Shown piece by piece: positions 43,246 to 54,490 of a stretch of DNA of 64,000 bases. The stretch is from positions 17,110,628 through 17,174,627 of the forward strand of contig JAKZAP010000010.1 of the NCBI GenBank assembly GCA_023053575.1, written 5' to 3'. How positions within the stretch are numbered: position 1 is the first letter of the stretch; the number at the start of each line of letters is the position of its first letter. The stretch is from Branchinecta lynchi (Eukaryota > Arthropoda > Branchiopoda > Anostraca > Branchinectidae). Under the pieces are notes generated by a model. The model was not told where the DNA came from. It saw only the letters and a program-made list of their open reading frames with translations, and searched no databases. The position numbers and the translations under genes are program-made.

Positions 43246-43432
43246 TTATATTTGACGGGCCAGACAGATAAGTCAGCTACATTTTATTCGAGCTATATTT
43301 CGGCCCTTCTTGGCAAGGGTCCTCTTCAGGCTCAAGCCAGAAAATAAACTTCTTTTCTTATTTAGTTTATTTTCCAGCTTGAGCGCAGTCTTGCCCCGTT
43401 AAATATGATTCGCAGTCAGCTTCGGCTGAAGG
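43246..43432. mobile_element. Palindromic GCCCAAGCTGACT-family element
   Basis: ATATTTGACGGGCCAGACAG at the left and AAATATGATTCGCAGTCAGC at the right are remnants of the ends. Between them, TTCTTGGCAAGGGTCCTCTTCAGG and the pair AGAAAATAAACTTCTTTTC / TTAGTTTATTTTCCAGCTTG form the hairpin seen at 44936-45215. Confidence 0.55.
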
Positions 43433-43469
43433 AATGTCTATTTTTAAATTATTTTATATTCCCTTTCAG

Positions 43470-43700
43470 ATTTGGACGGAGGTCAATTTGTGTTGTGTTG
43501 GTGAAATGTAAAGTAAAATAAAAACAATCAGAAAAACCAAATACCAAAAATAAAATGGAGCCAGACTAATCTTGTCAACTGCATATTTTTTTTTGAACAA
43601 AATCCACTTTGGAGACATTCCCCATGTTCTTGTCATTCTCCAAACATGGAGTCCACATGCTCCACATGGAGTGACTCCCATTATTCTTGCCGTTCCCTTT
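43470..43700. mobile_element. TTAA-MITE fragment
   Basis: TTTCAGATTTGGACGGAGGTCAA, AAAACAATCAGAAAAACCAAA and CACATGGAGTGACTCCCATTATTC match the interior of the element at 4342-4912 in inverted orientation. The frames of 64-132 codons overlapping it are not genes. Confidence 0.5.
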
Positions 43701-44179
43701 GATACACCATAAGTAAAACACAAAAACAAAACTGAGGTAAACTGTACAGTTGCATTTTTCAGACAACAATGGACTAATCCGAAACTAAGCATTGGAGATG
43801 TATCTTTTTGCACCTTACATCTCTCCAGGATTCCTGGTGGTCTCGTCAAGAGGACCAACTCCAACTATAAAGCCTGTGACAGTGCAGTTGCAGTTAAAAA
43901 CTGTATCCTATCATGTAACAAACTGAACTGGTAGCCTACTGGTAGCTAATGCCTGTTGCTGAGACAACATGATGAGCCTGATATAGGGATATAGGCTAAG
44001 CTTACCCTTTTTGTGTAGTCCTTTACTGCTCTGGTGTAGGCTACTCAGTCCTTTTATCGTTTTGTTCCGTAGATTTTAGACATAGGCAGGTCTAAGAGTA
44101 AAAAAAAATGAAACTGAGAGTAGCTAGAAAACCTGAAATTCTGTCCCCCGAAGTCACATGTTGCTGTTTACTTTACGCT

Positions 44180-44333
44180 AGCGCACCAAACGGCCAAAAA
44201 AAAAGTCATTCTGAAGGAATTTTATGAAGCGAGTATATCCGTGTTTGGCACAAAATAAGAAGTCAGATTTCTCCTCTTTCTTCAGGCTATTCGCAATCCG
44301 GACCTGCTTCTTGGTCAGTTGATCCATTCAATT
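44180..44333 (-). CDS. Small unidentified open frame, possible leader exon
   Basis: A 49-codon frame starts at ATG (44327-44325) after TTCTTTACAG and GAAATTGA. It encodes a basic, amphipathic start, M-D-Q-L-T-K-K-Q-V-R-I-A-N-S-L-K-K-E-E, then F-C-A-K-H-G-Y-T-R-F-I-K-F-L. It sits 2.2 kb upstream of the YqaJ gene on the same strand. No domain is recognised and no consensus donor was settled. It could be chance. Confidence 0.25.
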
Positions 44334-44873
44334 TCCTGTAAAGAATAAAATATGTTACAACACCATAGGTACTTACATATTATAGTATTAACAAACCTTG
44401 CAATTACAGAGGAATTTACAGTTGTTAAAACAAATATAATACAATAAAATTTGTTGATTTTTAGCTTGGCTAACTAGTGGCAAACAAAGACCATAAAATA
44501 TCTCATAAGAAAAAGAAAATAAACAATACAAACACATATTAGGGACTCAACATGGTTAGCCTTTTATAATAATGGAGATTTTTGCAAGTAAACTTTATTC
44601 TGACTACCATAGTTGTGCGTAGCAGCTTCAGGGTTCTGTATTTTTCCCTGTACCCTACTAATGATCAAACCACAGGATATGAAAATATTTCTGCTGACTA
44701 GTCGGAGACTCACAGCATCTAGGTTATTCACTAAGCTACTGATTTACTGTAACCCGACTTTGCTACTGAGCTTCTCAGCCTTTTTAGCTGCTCAAATTAG
44801 TTAAGTTATCATAAAAAAAATGGAAATAGCCATGTGGCATGGCCGACAAGCGTCAGACATCTGTACAGTATGT

Positions 44874-45478
44874 ACAGTGAACAGGGGCGTCACAACCGTG
44901 GGGGGGGGGGGGCGACCCTTCCAAGTGTAAATATTCCTTCAGCCCAAGCTGACTGCGAATCATATTTGATGGTGCAAAATGGATACGTCAGCTGAATTTT
45001 CTTGGAGCTATACTTCAGCCGTTCTTGGCAAGGGCCTCTTCAGGCTCAAAACCGCTCAAGTTGGAAAAACGAACCCTTCCCTCAAGTTCATTTTCCAACT
45101 TGAGCGGTTTTGAGCCTGAAGAGGACCCTTCCCAAGAAGGGCTGAAATATAGCTCCAATAAAATTCAGCTGACGTATCCGTTTTGCACGATCAAATATCC
45201 TCCAAATGTATCCGGCCAGTCTGTAAAAAATAATTGAGTTGGCGTGAAGCACTGCAATTTTCCATCAAAACAGTTTTTTTTTCATGAAAACAGTTATTTT
45301 TCCTGAAAATCAGTTGATTTTTTGTCAAAACAGTCATTTTTTTAAATCAGTCAATTATTTTTCAAAGCTCTCATTTTTTTTCTTGAAAACAGTTCTTCTT
45401 TCTGCAACAACAGTCAGTAAATACCTTGCCCCCCCCCCCCCGACAAACATTTCAGCTAGTAACGCCTCTGACAGTGAC
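44874..45478. mobile_element. hAT-like MITE, CAGRGGCGT family, with nested palindrome
   Basis: The element spans 44882-45470. Left end CAGGGGCGTCACAACCG is followed by a 13-base G run. Right end is CTAGTAACGCCTCTG after a C run. Flanking octamers ACAGTGAA and ACAGTGAC differ at one base. The body consists of imperfect repeats of AAAACAGTYATTTTTC. The palindromic element 44936-45215 is nested in it, which explains why it is almost twice as long as its relatives. Confidence 0.8.
44936..45215. mobile_element. Palindromic GCCCAAGCTGACT-family element nested in a MITE
   Basis: It starts CAGCCCAAGCTGACTGCGAA. Arms at about 44964-45070 and 45085-45198 are inverted copies, nearly perfect around CTCAAAACCGCTCAAGTTGG. 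The loop is about 15 bases. Because it is nested, it is younger than the surrounding MITE. Confidence 0.7.
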
Positions 45479-46829
45479 AATAACTTAGCATAGCCTCCGG
45501 CCTCCAAAAATGAGGCTTTTATAATGGACTGACTAACAGTTCTGTAACATTCACAAAAAAAACAATACATACCATGAATAATCTTAAACTCTCGACAGTC
45601 CAACTTATTTGCTGTTTAATCTGGGCCTATAAGCAAGTGGAGCTTTCTACTACCTAAAAGGCCTTAACCCACACTCAAGAACAACCACATTGCAGCTCTG
45701 CTTGAATGATTTCTACCTGTTTATTCTTCTTAATATCCTCCAATTCTCAGGTGAAATATCTTGGAATTCTTGGTTTGTAAACACTATTGCCACTTTTTCT
45801 TGTCTGGAACATGTGACTTTTGGCCGCAAAAGATTTTTTGCTTACTTTATATTTACTTGCAAGGAACCGGTCGTAGAATTTTGGCTTGCTCTGTCGAAGA
45901 AGTGAAAACTGTCATTAACCGCAGATTTCTGGGACAGGCGGCAACGCTGCTTCAGAAATGTTTGAATGTTTGTTTACATCTGCTTGCTTTTGATTGGTCG
46001 AAAGTTGGACCGCGGATGTAACAGCGCAAACCGCAACCGCAGAATAGTTAGAGTGTAAGAGGTTAGAAAAGCATGTCCGATATACCAAAAAGCTGTATCC
46101 CGGTAACTTTCGTGAGTAACAGAACGTACGGGAGGTCCTGTGATCTCTAGAGGTGTTGCCCCAGTAAGACCCTCCACTTTTAGAAGGAGAAGACTTTCGG
46201 TTCAGTGGACCCCAGACTATTGGCTATTTTTCTTTTGAGCTGGCGTTGTTTTTGGCGCAATTTGCTTTTTCGGGAAGAAATTACATTTTTGGCAATCCTT
46301 TCGAGATGAATCCGATTCTCGAACGAAGTTGTAGCCTCTATGCTCACGAAAGGTCAAAATTAAAGGAGTTAAGCATTGTCCACATTGCTATGGGTATAAG
46401 GCGGATAAGGGATTTCTTCTAGAGCCTGTTCTGTACCCTGTCCGCAACCAGGGATGTATCGAGTGATATTACATGATCCTACTGAACCTTGCGAAGGGCT
46501 GGCCACATAACTAGCATAGTTGCTCCACTAATAACGTTGAGAAACGAATTTGAAAAAAATCCTTATTCAGCTTACTACACCAATGTGAACTGCCTTAGGT
46601 ACGTCCTAACTCAACGACTGTCAGCCAGAGTTTAGTCAGCCGTCTTGCGCCAAAGGTCCTGAAATCGATGAGTGAGTTGGCTCTCGCAGCATAGCAACAA
46701 CAGTTAATTCTTAGTTTGTTTTACATAAAAGTATCGAAATTTATAACGCGTCATTCCCAGTCTGGCCCACGATACTTCCCATCCGTGTCTAAAGTGGTGG
46801 AATATTCGGACTTCGTTTAAAATGTGGCT
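45479..46829. other. Intergenic, possible promoter-like GC-richer patch
   Basis: Around 45900-46060 the DNA is GC-richer and contains GATTGG (inverted CCAAT) at 45991 and several GCGG/CCGC words. No exon was matched to it. The rest shows nothing. Confidence 0.25.
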
Positions 46830-47165
46830 CATCAAACCAGAGTCGTTACTAACCAAAATGTTTTTTTTTTTTGGGGGGGGGACAAGGCATTTACCGACTG
46901 ACTGGTAATTTTTACCGACTACAGAAAAACGACTGTTTTGAAAAAAAAACGATAGTTTTGAAAAAAATCGACTGATTTTCGGAAAAACGGATTGTTTTGA
47001 CGAAAAATGACTGATTTTCAGAAAAACCGACTGTTTTCATGAAAGAAATCAACTGTTTTGACGAAAAATCGCGGTGCTTCGCGCCGAATCAGTTATTTTT
47101 TGCCAACTGGCAGACAACACTGGGGGGGCGTCCCCCCCCCCAGTCGTAACGCCCCTGCATCAAAC
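46830..47165. mobile_element. hAT-like MITE, CAGRGGCGT family, perfect 8-bp TSD
   Basis: The element spans 46838-47157, inverted relative to the copy at 44882. It starts CAGAGTCGTTACTAACCAAA and ends CAGTCGTAACGCCCCTG. CATCAAAC flanks both sides (46830-46837 and 47158-47165) without mismatch. The body is repeated CGACTGTTTTGAAAAAAAC-type units, with G and C homopolymers next to the ends. Confidence 0.9.
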
Positions 47166-48587
47166 AGGAAACTGGAGATCCGTCCCAAGGGGGTATTGTG
47201 GTTCTTGATTGCCGATTATAACACTGGAATGGAAAAAAGTACGATTGTGTTCCTTGTGAATCTTTCGTAGGTGCGTTGTAGCATCGCATTTAGCATTGAG
47301 AAAAGGATTCTGCTCCAAAGCTTTGACTTTACACAAAATGATTTCCATAATTGTATAAATCTATGTGATAATACCCCAATGATCTGAAGTTCTTTTGGTG
47401 TATCTATGTGATAATAAACCAATGATCTGATGATCTTTTTTTTTTGTCTGCGGGTCACGGTCGTTATTAAGTAATGCATCCGTCCAACCAATACGTAAGG
47501 GCTGGGCCACAATTTTAAGAATTTGTTCTGACAACAACTCTATTGCGCCAAAAAGAACCGGTGAATGAATGGAAATGTTGACATTAAAACGCCATGGGTC
47601 ACAGAGTATGATTATAGTAATCAGAGGTCTGACTCAGTGAAATTATGGGATACAGAAAAAGTGCACACACGGACAGTGCTCAAACTAACAAATGTGATTG
47701 TCATTAATTTTCCCCGTACTGTTGCACAGGAACGAGCATTTTCTGCAGATAGCGTGCGGGAATTTCTGTAAAGTCTCTAGAGTTCCACATGGGGTAGCGG
47801 TTTCTCTCAGTTCTACTATATGCAGCCTCAAAATAATCTCTACACTGGAAGCCGGGGAACGAATTGAAAGGTGGATGATGCCTTTCGGATCTGAATAGTG
47901 ATGAGCATTTCTATAAAGACGGCCGTCAAAACTTGGACACCTTTAAAAGTAAAGTTACACTGTAAAGTAAAATACCCCTCTTTTTGTGAAATACGTTGCA
48001 AATGACACGGATTCCGTTTGCCCAGCTTTACTTTCTGAGCTTTAGAAAAGGCACACATCGTCAGATCAGGTTGAAAGATAGTGGACTGTGGGGGTACTTG
48101 TAAGAGTAAAAGCAACGTTACACATACAACGCTAGAAAAGGAAATTTATTTTCGTTCGATTTTGCAACTGGAAAACTCCTTAAACAAAAAAGTTACCCTG
48201 GTCTTTTTTTCTCACGAACTTGCGTCGCAAAATTCTATTGGCTCTCCTCTGCTACGATATAGTCATGAAGGCTCAAAATGACTCCTTTTCGGTTTAATTG
48301 AAGGTCTTGAAAAAAAATTAAAAAATCTGCCCACTTCAACGTTTTTACAAAAAGAGTTTCAGCTTGATGGCTAGTTTGTAACATTTTCTGTGAAACGTTT
48401 TTGTAAAAGAAACTGTTTTGAGAACTGTTTTAAGATCCGTTGAACAAAGTATAGGTTGCAAAAACGTTTCTGCAATAAACGTTTATGGACCTTGAACCCT
48501 GAGTTCGAACTTTTTGCGTAGGCTATGTATTCGTCAATTCAGTTTCAGAAAACCCTACAATCGGAAACTACAATCGGAAAATTATGT

Positions 48588-48841
48588 GTCTCAATCAGAG
48601 GCATTACCAGCCAAAATATTTCGGGGAAGGTGGGAAGATAATTACCGACTGGCTGGTCGTTTTACCGACTGTTTTAGCAGAGATACTGACAGTTTTTAAG
48701 AATAATGCATGTTTTGACGACTAATCGACTGTTTTGAAGATTGAAAACTTTGTTTTTGTATTGACTGTATCCGTTTGACTATTTTCACAAATTGAATGGA
48801 CAACCTCCCCCCCCCCCATTCGTGGTGCCCCTGGTCTCGAT
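48588..48841. mobile_element. hAT-like MITE, CAGRGGCGT family
   Basis: The element spans 48596-48833. Ends CAGAGGCATTACCAGCC and CGTGGTGCCCCTG; target duplications GTCTCAAT and GTCTCGAT differ at one base. The body holds CCGACTGGCTGGTCG and CGACTGTTTTGAAG units and a C run before the right end. Confidence 0.8.
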
Positions 48842-49114
48842 TCTTGTTATCGCTTTGCTTTTAACCTTTACAACATCACTTTGATATCCATGTTTTATGG
48901 GGTTCTGGGGTAAATAGATAAAATGTATGAGGTAAAAGCCAAGAAAAGAGCGTAGCTTGGTCGACAACCAAGGTCATTCAACAGGAAATAATTTATATAT
49001 AATTTAGGGAAACATAAAAACCGTAAAAAAATGTCGAAGTGATCAAACTTTTCCGAAAACAGAAAAGGGCATACACGAAATAACTTAACACTGTGAGATA
49101 CGGGACTTCCTAAA

Positions 49115-49522
49115 AGTGTGTTCTCGCCGTTCCCCGAGGACTCCTCGGGGAATCGAAGGGAACGGCGATAATAGAGGGAGTCACTCCACGCGCATTCCGC
49201 CTAGGAAAAGAACGAGAACACGAAGTGCTTCTAAAATGGACTTTGTTCGAAAAAAAGAATTTGCAGTTGACGAAATTACTAGATCCACTTTATTTTGGGA
49301 TTTGTTTATTCTGATTCTTTTTAATTAATTTTACATTGCACAAACACTGGCAAACATTGATTCCCCTCCGAACATGAAAGGGAGTCCTTTTGACGATGGT
49401 GATGATAATCAGAGCATTTCCCGCCCGTGGGGACTCGGGAGAATAGTGGGAGTGTTCCCCGGGAAAAACAAAAACGCGGCTACTCCTTAAGCGGAGACCT
49501 CAGGGAACGTCGAGAACACGCC
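49115..49522. mobile_element. TTAA-MITE copy
   Basis: Left AGTGTGTTCTCGCCGTTCCC, right ACGTCGAGAACACGCC followed by TTAA (49523-49526). The left flank is TAAA, a decayed TTAA. It has a single copy of the 75-base unit that is triplicated at 4372-4620. Confidence 0.65.
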
Positions 49523-50826
49523 TTAAGTGAAGGCGTTTGTGAACCTGCAATTGGCTGGAAAAGGTATCCTAACTTTTTTTTGATCGTATGATTACATTTT
49601 TCGCATAGGTTTTTGAAAAGATATTACAGCTTAAACTCTTCAAACTCTTATTACAAAAGCGAATTATGCTTTCTATTGGTTGGTTTTGCAAAAAGCGTCA
49701 TAGCCAATCGAAAGCAGAAAAGACTAATTTTTTCTTTAAAAAAGCAATTAACATCTTACTTTCACAACTCTGTTAGAAAAATATTATTGAACTAGTTGGC
49801 AATATTTCTACCATTAACAGGCTCATAATTGTCATCATACGCCGATAAGTATCTGTTAACTCGGGAATCTAAATCAAAAGTTACCTACCGCTATAAAACT
49901 CATTTTGTTAGCTCCCTTCCCTTCCGTTTTCTTCTTGTTTGTCGTGCCATCTTTCAAACTCAAAAGTGCGCGGATTGTGACTCATCACTATGGAGGAGTC
50001 ACATCATTATCTTATATACATTTGTCGAAAAGGATAAAGATGTTCTGGAGTTCTGCCAGAGTAAGTAAATAATTTAATCTCTGTTTTTGTTTTCGTTGTT
50101 AGCCTTTCTCAGACCTGTCCCAGACCAACTTGATGCTCGTAAGCTTTTCTTCGTTAGCCTGTCTCAGACCAACTGAATGCTCATAAGCTACAATCCTATT
50201 TGCATAAGCTTAGTGAAGAAATGATTTCTTAATTCCCTTAATTAATTTCTTTTGATAATTCTGTGAATACTTTCTGAACTCTTTTTAATACCAATGTAAT
50301 TTAATACCAATCAGTTTTACTTTCACCTGACTAACTTACCTGACCAAACCCAGCAAATCAGCATTAGAACTTAGCCTAGTCTGGTGAATGCTATGCTGTG
50401 TCACCTGAAAGGTTGAGGTGTAAATACTGTGGTTATAAATTCTACAGTGAGTTGTTTCTTGAGAAACATTAGGCGATAGATGTTTCGTTCATGTGGAGAT
50501 TGATCGAGATAAGCTTTTTTGCCTTTTTTTTGTCAGAAAAGATTATGTATAGTAGTTTTGTAAGTCAAGTTTGGATGTCCACATCCAGTTTGTTCATCCT
50601 TCTGATACTGTGAATCCCCCATTGTCTTGTTCTGGTCTTGTCTTGGGGTTTTTAATCCTACTTCATCTTCTGACACAGCATCCCTTCCTAAACCTTACCT
50701 ATCCCTCAGCCTCCCATACCATCTCAATTCCCAACTTTTGTTGTTGAGGATACTGATATCGGAGAAAATGTTTGTTACTATTTTCCTGATGTTACAGTTG
50801 AGCGGGAAGAACCAAAGCTTTTCCTT

Positions 50827-51140
50827 AAGTAAGTAATTTATTTATGACCCACCATTTTGAAAAGGCAGAGTAAATGAAGAAAATAAACAAAATTAACAAA
50901 ACACATAAACACGCAGAAAAAAGATAGGCTACTTAATTTTTAATCTTCGGTCAGGAAGCAGTGGACGACTTTGTGCGCTGGTTGGGCCCTGTTGTCCATG
51001 ATTTTTGAAAGCAATGAGGAAACATCCCAAAGGGTCACACTTGCATCTTGAATTTTGAATTTCTCTGTCAATGTATGGTTATGACATAATTTCGTTAAGT
51101 GGAGCAGATGCTTCGCATATATAAAATAACATGATCTCAT
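50827..51140 (-). mobile_element. Non-LTR retroelement 3' end, longest copy
   Basis: On the - strand an open frame of about 60 codons ends S-S-L-L-S-K-I-M-D-N-R-A-Q-P-A-H and H-C-F-L-T-E-D-stop at 50940. The T-rich 3' UTR and a (TTAC)n tail follow. The last 15 residues are conserved in the copies at 17672 and 4072. The element class is inferred from structure; no reverse transcriptase is present here. Confidence 0.6.
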
Positions 51141-51149
51141 CTTTTTAAT

Positions 51150-51363
51150 CGTCAGTATTAAGCTTCAATATCTCCACACAGTCAGTAAGAAGGCTTCTGA
51201 TGAAATTATTGCTGGAATTCAGAAACTTCAACCTTTATGTCAAGCACATTGTTCTGGTTCTGACCCAGAAGTTTATGTTTATGTTCCATTTGAGAGGCTG
51301 GACTCAAAGGATAAGAGAATTGTTTTTTACCATTGCAACCTACATCTACTAACAGTTTGACCA
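51150..51363 (+). pseudogene. Unidentified coding remnant
   Basis: A + strand frame ending at TGA 51361-51363 reads V-S-K-K-A-S-D-E-I-I-A-G-I-Q-K-L-Q and then P-E-V-Y-V-Y-V-P-F-E-R-L-D. The composition and absence of stops over about 70 codons look protein-like. The sequence before it (50700-50825) has a similar feel (V-V-E-D-T-D-I-G-E-N-V) but another phase, and a LINE tail lies between. I do not recognise the family. Confidence 0.3.
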
Positions 51364-52185
51364 TATTGCTTTACAAAAGAGTTTTTTCAAGTGGAAAGAA
51401 AGAAATAAGAGAATGCTGTGGGTACAGAGTATAATTACATGAAAATCTGAATGCTATGATGGGAGATCCTGAAATATTATCCTGGTAGTCTCAAGGAAAG
51501 AATTACAAGGTTTCAAATACTGTCAGTTATACTGATGCTCGTTCTAAAAGAATTTGTGTTGTGCTGCGTTAAGTTGTGCTCTCTAATTTGTTGTTGATAA
51601 GTCTCAAGTTATCAATTCGCCTTATTCTGGCTCAGTATTCAAAGTGGACTAGATTCTGTTAGTCCCCCATTGTCTCAAAATCAACACAATCAACACTATG
51701 TGTGTCTATAGACATACTTATTAGTCCGGTCTATAGGGTAATGGGTAACTTACATTTTCTATACTACCTGCAGGGAGCAGATTCCAGATTTTCTACTCGT
51801 CAACCTGAGAGCTATTTTACTATGTCTGTCAGATGTGCTGATGATGAAACATAGGGGGAATAATAGAAACTAGTCCGCTTGGAAGTGGAAGTACTTACCG
51901 TGATTTTTTTTTCTTGTTGTTTTATTTGTGCCATGATTTTAACTCGATGTGATTTACTATGATTTGTTTCCCTTTCCAAAACCAATTTGACCTCAATCTT
52001 TATGCTTATAAGCTTACTTTCATTATTTTCTTGATGAGTTATTTCGAAGATTACTGTGATTGTTTTCTTGATGCCTTATATACGAGTTTCCAAAGCGTCC
52101 AAAGTTATATTTAATTATTAAAATCCATGGTTTCTTGAATAGCTCAGTTCTTATGTAACTTGCAGCTTTTCTCAACTGCCATATA
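51364..52185. other. Intergenic, nothing identified
   Basis: AT-rich with many stops. Short protein-like phrases continue to about 51850 on the + strand but frames change often. Confidence 0.3.
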
Positions 52186-52189
52186 CAGA

Positions 52190-52870
52190 TCACTTTTCGG
52201 TCTGTTGGTCGATCGGTCTGTCGGTTCACTGTTCTCGAGTTAGGGTACTTCCAGAAAGTTAGGACGATGAAACTTGGCAGGCATATAAGGGACCCAACCA
52301 AACTAACTTGGAAATAGTCACTACCTCAATCCCACCACCGAGGGGGGAATGGAGGGATGGAGAATCCAGAATGTTGAGGCATCTGTAACTTTCGAACGGG
52401 TTATAGGATCTTAGTGAAACTTTACATTAACAATCTCGTGTCTCAGATCTCCCACTTCGAGTCCTGAACGGATCTGACGAATGTGGAGGGGGGAGGGGAA
52501 GTCGGAGGGGAGAACCGGAAATATTGTGACACGATTAGACTGGAGCGATTGGGATGAAACTTGGTTGGAAGAACAAGCACATGCCCTAGATACATCAGCG
52601 ACGAAACCGGGCCGGATTCGGACCCTGGGGGGGGGGAGGGGGGGGGAGGGGGGGGGCTAAGACGATGAAAATTGGCTTGACCATTTGAGGCTTGAGATGA
52701 TTGGCTTAAATTAGTCAGTTTCCCAATCTGACCATCGTGGGGAGGGGGGGGGGGTGGAGAATCCGGAGTCTTGAGGCATTTATAACTTTCGAAGGGGTGA
52801 TCGGATCTGAATGAAACTTGATACTTGGAAAAGCCTCGTATCTCAAATTTCCGAGATCAGTTCCGACCAG
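52190..52870 (+). repeat. ~415-bp composite repeat, block 4
   Basis: Starts beside TTTTCGGTCTGTTGG and runs GTTAGGGTACTTCCAGAAAG, GATGAAACTTGGCAGGC, CTTTCGAACGGGTTATAGG, GGGATGAAACTTGGTTGGAA. Long G runs occur at 52626-52657 and 52746-52754. Same order and orientation as block 1. Confidence 0.7.
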
Positions 52871-52894
52871 ATCCCATGAATGTGGGGTGGGGTT

Positions 52895-52924
52895 TTTTGC
52901 CCATATCTATAGATATGGGCAAAA
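52895..52924. repeat. Perfect 30-bp palindrome
   Basis: TTTTGCCCATATCTA is followed immediately by its reverse complement, with no loop. It lies directly after block 4 of the composite repeat. Confidence 0.8.
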
Positions 52925-53219
52925 CTTTGTCTGGCATATTTTTGGCTTGTTTTTCAAAGGCTGCGGCTTACTTTTTGGTTCACAAGGTCGAGGCGAGTGC
53001 TGTGCTGAGTAAAAAAAATGCAGACCCTCTCAAACGGACGCATGATAATAATAGGTGACACATGCCACCTGTTCTTCTACTTGGGTCACGTTCCTGGGCC
53101 ACCTGTACTATTTACTCCATATAATTTGTTCGTATGGCAGAAGTTGCGCTTTCTTTAGCCACCAAGAATGGTAACGTGTAATGTCAGGTGTCAGATTTCA
53201 CCAGTCTAGTACATAAAAA

Positions 53220-53500
53220 TTTACATTGCAACGCCATTTTTCCAGACCTTCTTCCAACTCCCCCACTTCAACTTAGCTAGAGTCTATCTCGGAACCGAAA
53301 TGGCACTTGGTATTTTCGTCCACAAAGTTTGATTCCTGCGTGGGCCGTGTGATTTGTCGGGACCGTCGGCCTCCCCCTCTCCAACTCGCCCACAGTGATC
53401 GGCAACACCTCGTATTTTCAAATGACTCATCGGATCGAAGGCGTGTTTTCCTGATACCCGTAAAGTTTCATTCAAACTGGATCACCCATTTGGTGCTGAA
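53220..53500 (-). repeat. ~415-bp composite repeat, block 5 (diverged)
   Basis: TTCCAACTCCCCCAC, CACAAAGTTTGATTCC, CTCCAACTCGCCCACAGTG and GTAAAGTTTCATTCAAAC follow the unit order of block 2, with many substitutions. Confidence 0.5.
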
Positions 53501-53913
53501 AATGACCAAATAACAGCTGGGGATATTGTAGGAGTACGGGCAGGATACACCTTAGAAATATTTGATAAAGCTTTCCAAGGTTTAGTTAACCAAACCCGTG
53601 GACGCGAGCATTTTGTGTATATTCCTCACAGTCCATGGGTTCCCATTTGCCAGAAGAGCCTACCACCCTTTTTTTCAACTTTCTACCTAATTTCCCCACA
53701 ACTTTTCTAACTGAACTAGGTGTTTTCATGATAGTCGGAGATGCCTGACCTGCCAATCTTTTTCTCTCTAAGGTATTTATCTTAAATAAATTTATGTTCT
53801 GGGTACTAATTTTTTTTTTTTAGTTTAATATTATTCACAAGCAAATTCAAAAGCAGTCTAGCGAAGAACGACCATGTCGTGACTCTTAACAATTATTTGA
53901 AGCAGATGCTCAG

Positions 53914-54215
53914 AGCGTGTTCCACCCTTCTAACAATAGTTACTATTAGTTACTATTTCCGTTCCATCCTGACGAAAAGTTACTACGCTGACCGTTCCAA
54001 CCTTGTCGGAATAGTAACTAATAGTTACTATTTGCTTACCATGCTCGGGAGTGTAGTAAGCGTAGTAACTACGCATTTCTGTAACGTGATTGGTCGGATT
54101 CGCCCCTGGCGTGAGATCCTGCTGGAAAATAGAAAAATCGTTTCAGCCTTGACGGCAAAAACAGAACTCGTGACGTCATGCGTAGTAACTACGGTAAGTA
54201 GGTTGGAACATGCTA
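53914..54215. mobile_element. MITE with AGCGTGTTCCACCC ends, second copy
   Basis: Inverted relative to 7974-8267 and similar over the whole length. It begins AGAGCGTGTTCCACCC and ends GTAGGTTGGAACATGCT. The target dinucleotide is no longer clear here. Confidence 0.65.
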
Positions 54216-54443
54216 TCAGTACAGTATCAATCAATGTGTGGCCCAAAATGCCGCTAAAGGACAGCTGAAAAAGCTCACCCGCAGTTTAGTTTGGGATGAA
54301 CACATCAATCCCTAGTCTCTCTCCTACGGTCTTACAGCTCGGTCCGACTTAAAACGGCACATCAAAGGCCTACTCTTTTAAATACCAAGTAAATTTACGG
54401 ACCTTTAAAAAGTTGAACTTGAACATAGAATAATATGTAAAGT

Positions 54444-54449
54444 TTTATT
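54444..54449 (-). terminator. Poly(A) signal of the G-F-N-Q repeat peptide gene
   Basis: AATAAA on the - strand, 41 bases after the stop codon at 54491. Confidence 0.6.
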
Positions 54450-54490
54450 CAGACAAATCGAAGGATAAATATCTAACAACAGTGTACTTC

